In this document: positions 21,126 through 25,517 of the stretch, piece after piece | Layout of the letters: every line of letters starts with the position of its first letter | How positions within the stretch are numbered: position 1 is the first letter of the stretch | Assembly: GCA_029013165.1 (NCBI GenBank) | Contig: JAQXMV010000222.1 | Span: forward strand, 1-25,517 | Reading direction: 5' to 3' | DNA length: 25,517 nt | From: Oscillospiraceae bacterium | GTDB lineage: Bacteria; Bacillota; Clostridia; Oscillospirales; Acutalibacteraceae | Position numbers and translations under genes: made by a program | The notes under the pieces: generated by a model | What the model saw: the letters and a program-made list of their open reading frames with translations, nothing else | The model's database searches: none | What the model was told of the DNA's origin: nothing

Positions 21126-22688
21126 ATGAAAGCAAAAAAATTAATCGCTCTGCTTCTGAGCCTGTCATTCATCTTCGCCATGGCGGCACCGGCGTCGGCA
21201 CTGAACGATGAGGAATATCCCATTGTTTATCTCATGGGTACCGGTGAGGCTATCTATGACGCGCAGGGCAACAAAATTTTTCCCGTAAACAATGATTACG
21301 GCGCACTGATTTCCGATACTTTTTTACCCCTGCTCAAGGAGCTGATCATCGGCGCCATGTCCGGCAGCTATGAGAAATATGCCGACAAATTCTGCGAAGC
21401 ATGGTATCCCCTCTTTGAGGGCTATGCCCTGGATCCCAACGGAGAAAGCAGTGACGGCTCTCATATCAACTGGTCGGTGGAAACCGCCGATTATCCCCAA
21501 AAGACCTCCGATTTTAAGATATCGGATTATCGCTTCCGCTATGACTGGCGTCTGTCTCCCATCGACATCGCCAATGACCTGGAAAGATACATAGACAAGG
21601 TGCTGGAAGTTACCGGAAAAAGCAAGGTGCATCTGATCAGCCGCTGCTTCGGCAGTAATATCGTTGCCGCTTATCTGGAAAAGCACTTCGACCATGCCAG
21701 CGAAAAGGTCGCAAGCGTCGCCTATTACACACCCTCCATTCTCGGTGTCGCTTCACTGTCTGCCTGCTTCTCGGGTAATTTCACCCTGGACGAAGAGGCT
21801 GTCAATAATTTCGCCGCCTATTATCTCACAAACAAGGACTTGATCGAAGATCCCGTCACCAAAGAGGTCGTGGTAGCCCTCATCGACCTCATCACCTGGG
21901 CGCAGCTCATGGGTCTGGTCACTTCGGCGGCCACGGCTCTCGTCGATGAGATCAAGGGTGATCTTTTCCCGAAGCTCCTTTACAGGACTCTTGCCACACT
22001 GCCCTGCTATTGGTCTATGGTCGCCCCTGAGGAATATGAAAACGCCAGAGAATTCATCTTCGCCGATCACAAGGAAGAATATGCCGGCCTGATTGCCAAA
22101 ACCGATGATTTCCACTATACTGTTCAGCTCAAAAACGATGAGACCATCAAGAACTTGCAGGCAAAGGGCGTCAAGTTCTATAACTTTGTCAAGTATAACT
22201 TCCCGAACTTCCCTCTCTATGAGGATTCTCACCAGCAGAGCGACGGCTGCACCAGCGTCACCCGTCAGTCTTTCGGTGCCGTGGCCAGTGATTTCGGCTA
22301 CACCCTTGACAAAAAATATATCAATTCTCTGAGCACCGACAAGTATCTTTCACCGGATCATACCATTGACGCTTCCACCTGTCTGCTGCCTGAAACCACC
22401 TGGTTCATCAGGGATCTTTACCACGATCAGTTCCCCGGCAGCGTACATGATGTCATTCTCGACATCATCAAAAACGACATGACCGTCAGCAGCGGCAAAT
22501 ACACCCAGTATCTGCAGTATGATGTCCAGACCAAGGCCCTCTCCAACATCGAAGAAACCGAAGCCGAGCCTCCGGCGACCTCATCCATCCGCAAGTTTTT
22601 TGACAGTCTGGTGCGCTTCATAAAAGCTCTTTTCAACTTCCTGAAAAATCAGATCGAGAAAAAGGCCGACACCGCACCTGCCGCTTAA
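21126..22688 (+). CDS. Secreted LCAT-like alpha/beta hydrolase with Cys at the nucleophile position
   Basis: A 520-residue exported protein. The signal peptide is MKAKKLIALLLSLSFIFAMAAPASA with likely cleavage after ASA. The mature part resembles lecithin:cholesterol acyltransferase-like lipases: IVYLMGTGE near the start, FRYDWRLSPIDIANDLERYI, then VHLISRCFGSNIVAAYL (~168-184). That last block is the nucleophile elbow, normally G-x-S-x-G; here it reads S-R-C-F-G, with Cys174 (codon TGC at 21645-21647) where Ser is expected. A late acid/His region follows (SPDHTIDASTCLLPETTWF). The C-terminal ~35 residues form an amphipathic helix (IRKFFDSLVRFIKALFNFL) then EKKADTAPAA. ATG 21126 is chosen because GGAAAGGA precedes it and the signal peptide begins there. 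Lipase or acyltransferase activity is inferred and may be lost. Confidence 0.75.
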   Translation: MKAKKLIALLLSLSFIFAMAAPASALNDEEYPIVYLMGTGEAIYDAQGNKIFPVNNDYGALISDTFLPLLKELIIGAMSGSYEKYADKFCEAWYPLFEGYALDPNGESSDGSHINWSVETADYPQKTSDFKISDYRFRYDWRLSPIDIANDLERYIDKVLEVTGKSKVHLISRCFGSNIVAAYLEKHFDHASEKVASVAYYTPSILGVASLSACFSGNFTLDEEAVNNFAAYYLTNKDLIEDPVTKEVVVALIDLITWAQLMGLVTSAATALVDEIKGDLFPKLLYRTLATLPCYWSMVAPEEYENAREFIFADHKEEYAGLIAKTDDFHYTVQLKNDETIKNLQAKGVKFYNFVKYNFPNFPLYEDSHQQSDGCTSVTRQSFGAVASDFGYTLDKKYINSLSTDKYLSPDHTIDASTCLLPETTWFIRDLYHDQFPGSVHDVILDIIKNDMTVSSGKYTQYLQYDVQTKALSNIEETEAEPPATSSIRKFFDSLVRFIKALFNFLKNQIEKKADTAPAA

Positions 22689-22710
22689 CCGTGAAAAGAA
22701 ATATCCTTAG

Positions 22711-22774
22711 CACAGGAAAGAAAAGGTTCCTTTTCTTTCCGCAGCTTGTCGAAAATTATTTTTTCGACAAGCTG
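22711..22774 (+). repeat. 26-bp palindrome plus 14-bp-stem hairpin left of element copy 2
   Basis: GGAAAGAAAAGG (22715-22726), TT, CCTTTTCTTTCC (22729-22740) is a perfect palindrome repeated without change at 22988-23013. It is followed by CAGCTTGTCGAAAA (22742-22755) / TTTTCGACAAGCTG (22761-22774), a perfect 14-bp stem with a 5-nt loop. The first may end the hydrolase transcript. Confidence 0.8.
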
Positions 22775-22775
22775 T

Positions 22776-22985
22776 AGACTGCCGAGAAATGATGGCCGAT
22801 CCCGTTTTCTTCGAGCGATAGGCGTACATAGGTACTCCAAGCGAGAAAAAACGGCAAGCATAGTGATTTTCAGCTCCATGGTTCAATACCATGGAGCTGA
22901 AATGCTTTTGAAAGCAGATACTTAATTTATAGATTTTTTTCAGATAGACCATCACTATGCGCTCGGGCGCATTTAACGACAGTCT
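22776..22985 (-). repeat. 210-bp dispersed structured element, copy 2 (inverted relative to copy 1)
   Basis: Reading the minus strand from 22985 it starts AGACTGTCGTTAAATGCGCCC and ends CTCGGCAGTCT, as copy 1 does. Only about four changes are seen in the two conserved outer blocks. The internal hairpin (22869-22881 with 22889-22901, 13 bp) keeps its length and loop but has three base pairs changed on both sides relative to copy 1. The ~50-nt segment between the 5' block and the hairpin is unrelated in sequence. The copy lies between the two secreted-hydrolase genes and is bracketed by identical 26-bp palindromes. Confidence 0.85.
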
Positions 22986-22987
22986 GG

Positions 22988-23022
22988 GGAAAGAAAAGGT
23001 TCCTTTTCTTTCCCGTGCTTTT
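22988..23022 (+). terminator. Second 26-bp palindrome with T-rich tail
   Basis: GGAAAGAAAAGG (22988-22999), TT, CCTTTTCTTTCC (23002-23013), then CGTGCTTTTCTTTT. It is identical to 22715-22740. With AGCAC upstream of the left copy and GTGCTTTT downstream of the right copy, the two look like halves of one terminator split by an insertion. Confidence 0.6.
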
Positions 23023-23072
23023 CTTTTGGCTGAGAAATAATGTAAACTTTTCTTGAATACTATACGAGGCCT

Positions 23073-23101
23073 TTGACATCATCTGGAGGGGGTGCTATAC
23101 T
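23073..23101 (+). promoter_or_regulatory. Sigma-A promoter of the PI-PLC-like gene
   Basis: TTGACA (23073-23078), 17-bp spacer, TATACT (23096-23101); start near 23108, about 28 nt before ATG 23136. Confidence 0.8.
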
Positions 23102-23135
23102 GTTGGCATAAACACGATGACAAGGAATGATAAAA

Positions 23136-24269
23136 ATGGAATTTCTCAGGTACGGACCCCTCAAGGCAGTTTTTGCCCTGCTGTCGATCATTGTCCTGCT
23201 GCCCTCTGCCCTCAGTGCCTCATCTCTTTCGGCACAGGAAAACTACCAAAATCAGGATAACTACATGGCTTATCTGCGCAGTGACTATTACAGCAGCTAC
23301 ACCCCAGCTCCCGAAAGCAGAATTGCCGACTTTGATATTGACCGGGCCATCGCCGACGGCGTCAAGTTCAACGAGGTCGCTTTTCTCGGCACCCACAATA
23401 GTTATCAGACCACGCCTACGGCCGAATATCAGAAGCTCAACTCCGCCGTTGATGTTCTCACTTTCGGCCTTGCCTCAGACGAAACCAACAACTTTAACAT
23501 GGAGACTCTAACCAAGCAGCTGGAGCTTGGTATCCGAAGCCTGGAGCTGGACACGGAAACCGTGGTCAAAAACGGTGAGGTGTCTTTCATCGTCAGTCAC
23601 GATCCCCTTTTTAATAACACTTCAAGCTGTTTCGATTTCAAAGAAGCCCTCGAAGAGATCAAGCTCTGGTCCGACGCCAATCCCGGTCATCTTCCGGTTT
23701 CCCTCATCATTGAGCCGAAGAAAAACCTGCCTGCCGTGGGCAATCTCAGAAACTTCACCGTCAACTATGCCTGCAAAATGGATGCCGTTATCCGAGAGGT
23801 TTTCGGCGAGAGCCTGCTGACGCCGGCCGAGATGATGGGAGAGTATGCCTCTTTCAGGGAAATGCGTGAAAACGACGGCTGGCTGCCCCTCGGAGAAACC
23901 ATGGGTAAAATCCTTGTGCTACTTCATGACACCACCGTGACCGACGGCTACATCAACCGGGACAAGAGCATCAAAACCCAGGCCATGTTCCCGATGCTTC
24001 GTTATAGCGACAGAGACAAGAGCTACTGCTCCTTTATCCTGGAAAATGATCCGAAAAAAGCCGCACAGCGGCGGCAGGAATCCTCGGAAAATTGCAAGCT
24101 GATTGTCAGAACACGGGCGGATTCTTATCCCTCCTATTCCGACGCCCGCTACGCCAACGCGGAAACATGCGGTGCTCAGATCATTTCCACAGACTATCCC
24201 GTGAGGACACAGGAGTCCTCCTTCCACTGCTATTCTTTCGGCGGATATACGGTCAAGCTCGTCGAGTGA
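23136..24269 (+). CDS. Secreted Ca2+-dependent phosphoinositide phospholipase C-like protein
   Basis: A 377-residue exported protein of the PI-PLC-C1 (PF16670-like) family, TIM-barrel phosphodiesterases that cleave phosphatidylinositol-type lipids. Residues ~1-33 form the signal peptide (basic start, then VFALLSIIVLLPSALSA). Catalytic blocks are VAFLGTHNSYQ (His87), LELGIRSLELDTE (Glu137/Asp139, metal site) and VSFIVSHDPLF (His155). SLIIEPKK, ILVLLHD and the late RTRADS and ISTDYP blocks also match. ATG 23136 is chosen because AAGGA (23122-23126) is 9 nt before it; ATG 23127 touches that site. It has its own promoter and terminator, directly after the LCAT-like hydrolase and element copy 2. 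The substrate is inferred. Confidence 0.85.
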   Translation: MEFLRYGPLKAVFALLSIIVLLPSALSASSLSAQENYQNQDNYMAYLRSDYYSSYTPAPESRIADFDIDRAIADGVKFNEVAFLGTHNSYQTTPTAEYQKLNSAVDVLTFGLASDETNNFNMETLTKQLELGIRSLELDTETVVKNGEVSFIVSHDPLFNNTSSCFDFKEALEEIKLWSDANPGHLPVSLIIEPKKNLPAVGNLRNFTVNYACKMDAVIREVFGESLLTPAEMMGEYASFREMRENDGWLPLGETMGKILVLLHDTTVTDGYINRDKSIKTQAMFPMLRYSDRDKSYCSFILENDPKKAAQRRQESSENCKLIVRTRADSYPSYSDARYANAETCGAQIISTDYPVRTQESSFHCYSFGGYTVKLVE

Positions 24270-24295
24270 AATCGCTATTCTGACCCTTTCTGAAA

Positions 24296-24338
24296 AAATA
24301 AGCCCCGGAAAAGACATTTCGTCCTTTCCGGGGTTTCT
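24296..24338. terminator. Bidirectional terminator between PI-PLC-like and TetR genes
   Basis: CCCCGGAAAAGAC (24303-24315) / GTCCTTTCCGGGG (24321-24333), loop ATTTC. On the plus strand there is one A-C mismatch and TTTCTTG follows. On the minus strand the same position is a G-U pair and CTTATTTTTTC follows, so it serves both convergent genes. Confidence 0.85.
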
Positions 24339-24359
24339 TGCATTTTTGTGCGCCGAAGA

Positions 24360-24932
24360 TCAATCTTTCGTCTCCGACTTGGGCGTCGGCGCAAAATCAA
24401 TGGCCCTTTTCAAGCCGTGCATCATCAAATAATAAATAAGTGTGGCAAGCTCATGAGCAGGACGCCTTTTTTCCTTGTTGAGCCATGTCCAGAGGGTGCT
24501 GGTGATGCCTGCGGAAACAAACTGGGCCACATAAACACCCATCTCGCTGAGCTGGGTTTTGTCAATAAACTTTTCCGTCATGATATTGAAGGCTTCACCC
24601 ATACTCATGTTTCCGTTGCCGCTGAGTATGACCAAAAAAGTGTCCCGGTTCTTTTCAATATATTCCAGCACGGCTGTCAAGAAGTTCAGCGAAGAGCTCT
24701 TTTCATTGAAGAGGACCTCGATATCATCGGATATATCTTGTATTATATCATCGTAGAGTTCATATTGCGTATTATAATGTCTGTAAAAAGTGCTTCTGTT
24801 GACATCGGCGCCCTCACAGATTTCTTTTATGCTGACATTGTGAATTGATTTTTGCTTCATCAAATCAATCAGACTGTTTTTCAGCAAAAGTTTGGTCATC
24901 TTAACCCTGCGACCATCGGGTTTCGTTTCCAT
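24360..24932 (-). CDS. TetR/AcrR family transcriptional regulator
   Basis: A 190-residue one-component regulator. The N-terminal helix-turn-helix is clear: LLLKNSLIDLMKQKSIHNVSIKEICEGADVNRSTFYRHYNTQYELYDDI (residues ~15-63), with the diagnostic STFYRHY. The C-terminal ~120 residues are helical and fit the TetR_C_7/8-type ligand or dimer domain seen in DhaS-like Firmicute regulators (LEYIEKNRDTFLVILSGNG...; FVSAGITSTLWTWLNKEKRRP). AGGAGGGATCTTTA precedes ATG 24932. The promoter region holds ACATTAT twice (24963-24969 and 24993-24999) and a loose CTACAT/ATGTAG inverted repeat, possible operators for self-control. The target and ligand are unknown; no transporter or enzyme gene is divergent from it in the window. 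Confidence 0.93.
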   Translation of the reverse strand: METKPDGRRVKMTKLLLKNSLIDLMKQKSIHNVSIKEICEGADVNRSTFYRHYNTQYELYDDIIQDISDDIEVLFNEKSSSLNFLTAVLEYIEKNRDTFLVILSGNGNMSMGEAFNIMTEKFIDKTQLSEMGVYVAQFVSAGITSTLWTWLNKEKRRPAHELATLIYYLMMHGLKRAIDFAPTPKSETKD

Positions 24933-24964
24933 TAAAGATCCCTCCTAAAACAGTTAATAGCTAC

Positions 24965-24993
24965 ATTATACTACTTTATAAAACAAAATGCAA
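24965..24993 (-). promoter_or_regulatory. Sigma-A promoter of the TetR-type gene
   Basis: Minus strand TTGCAT (24988-24993), 17-bp spacer, TATAAT (24965-24970). Start near 24958, about 25 nt before the start codon. Confidence 0.78.
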
Positions 24994-25060
24994 CATTATG
25001 TAGAAAATAATTGCGAAATTCCTCCGGTGTATCTTTTTCAGGCCGATACCGTTGACGGAA

Positions 25061-25107
25061 AAATCGCAAAGCGATTTGAGGAAAAATACAGGTCTTTCGC
25101 TCAAATC
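25061..25107 (-). terminator. Possible terminator of the truncated last gene
   Basis: Minus strand AAATCGC/GCGATTT (25071-25077 with 25061-25067, 3-nt loop) followed by TTCC. An overlapping alternative pairs GATTTGAG (25073-25080) with CTCAAATC (25100-25107). The T tract is poor. Confidence 0.35.
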
Positions 25108-25138
25108 CGATCAAACTGCTATGGGGCGAAAGTGACCA

Positions 25139-25517
25139 TCAGGAACAGACCTTGCAGGGGCGTCTGCCGCTGGGTACCGGCCCGCTGCAAATCTCCTTGG
25201 ATCGCGCCAGAGTACGGCAGCTTCTCGTAATATGATAAACCTCGCCGTTAGGCACCCAATAAACCACGGCGGCGCCGGAATAGGCGCTTGTGGTGCTGTG
25301 GGTGGTTGCCGTTGTGTTGCCGGAGTAGGAACGGCTCGTCGTGCTGCCGGTTGTCGCCTGCACAGAGGATGTGGCAGAACCGGATCCGTAATAAGAAGTC
25401 GTATAATAAACGGAATGATCACGGTCATTTTCTAAGGTCTGCAGATTATGCTGCGCCATGGCCAGGGCATCATAATGCTGAACATAAGCCTTTGCTTCAT
25501 CGCTGAGGCTGTCATAG
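25139..25517 (-). CDS. C-terminal part of a protein with Ser/Thr linker and Cys/His-containing C-terminal domain, truncated by window edge
   Basis: The frame is open to the window end, so the ATG at 25459 is probably internal. About 125 residues are visible. They begin with a helical, charged stretch (LSDEAKAYVQHYDALAMAQHNLQTLEND), then a Ser/Thr/Tyr/Gly-rich linker (~30-85). The small C-terminal domain is VVYWVPNGEVYHITRSCRTLARSKEICSGPVPSGRRPCKVCS. This domain (VYW-NG-YH-C-L-S-I-G-PCxxC) resembles one I recall at the C-terminus of many Clostridia and Lactobacillales proteins; its His and three Cys could bind a metal. The linker suggests an exported or surface protein, but the N-terminus is missing. 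The function is unknown. Confidence 0.7.
   Translation of the reverse strand, partial: YDSLSDEAKAYVQHYDALAMAQHNLQTLENDRDHSVYYTTSYYGSGSATSSVQATTGSTTSRSYSGNTTATTHSTTSAYSGAAVVYWVPNGEVYHITRSCRTLARSKEICSGPVPSGRRPCKVCS

Noticed and set aside
24988..25230. 80-codon plus-strand frame upstream of the TetR gene
   Set aside because: No ribosome binding site, overlaps the TetR promoter and the end of the last gene on the other strand, and no recognisable motif.
1..25517. CRISPR arrays, tRNA or rRNA genes, transposase or phage genes
   Set aside because: I saw no regularly spaced direct repeats, tRNA cloverleaf with T-loop consensus, rRNA core sequence, or mobile-element protein anywhere in the window.

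Overview
The window is about 25.5 kb of densely coded chromosome, roughly half G+C by eye, with intrinsic terminators, AGGAGG-type ribosome binding sites and clear sigma-A promoters. Gene content points to an endospore-forming or formerly spore-forming Clostridia, probably an uncultured gut Oscillospiraceae/Ruminococcaceae-type organism: a BofA-like protein, a SipL-like SPOCS/LysM protein, a QueT transporter, an AIM24/TIGR00266 protein, a YjdF protein with its riboswitch and a BspA-type leucine-rich-repeat surface protein. The species is not identifiable from the sequence alone.

Layout. 1-996: 3' part of a pyrimidine-nucleoside phosphorylase. 1037-1597: yjdF-type riboswitch and its YjdF protein. 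1614-1823: first copy of a 210-bp dispersed element. 1848-6830 (minus strand): glycerol kinase with a promoter and attenuator-like leader, then a malate/lactate dehydrogenase, a malic enzyme and an AIM24 protein. 7093-7924: an orphan propeller-like protein with its own promoter and terminator. 7996-8118: a perfect four-way-junction palindromic element. 8143-10270 (minus): an MFS transporter and QueT behind a candidate preQ1 leader. 10316-12408 (minus): a mosaic BspA-like LRR protein whose natural start is one base out of frame. 12421-12632 (minus): a candidate free-standing small RNA. 12665-13693 (minus): mannose-6-phosphate isomerase.

13774-19398 carries envelope and sporulation-flavoured genes: BofA-like, cell-wall amidase, GHL10-type lipoprotein, a zinc-ribbon protein coupled to a DUF1294 membrane protein, and a SipL-like protein. 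19500-21026 is pyruvate kinase. 21069-24333 holds two secreted lipid-hydrolase-like proteins, an LCAT-like alpha/beta hydrolase with Cys at the nucleophile position and a Ca2+-dependent PI-PLC-like protein, separated by the second, inverted copy of the 210-bp element. A TetR-type regulator and a truncated secreted Cys/His-domain protein close the window.

How they fit: glycerol kinase, malate dehydrogenase, malic enzyme and pyruvate kinase all feed the triose/pyruvate/malate node. BofA, the amidase and the SipL-like protein are the kind of genes used in spore and wall morphogenesis. The most interesting non-coding items are (i) the 210-bp element present twice with base-pair covariation in its hairpin, (ii) the small RNA with promoter, three-part rod and terminator, (iii) the cloverleaf palindrome, and (iv) the poly(A) frameshift at the start of the LRR surface protein.
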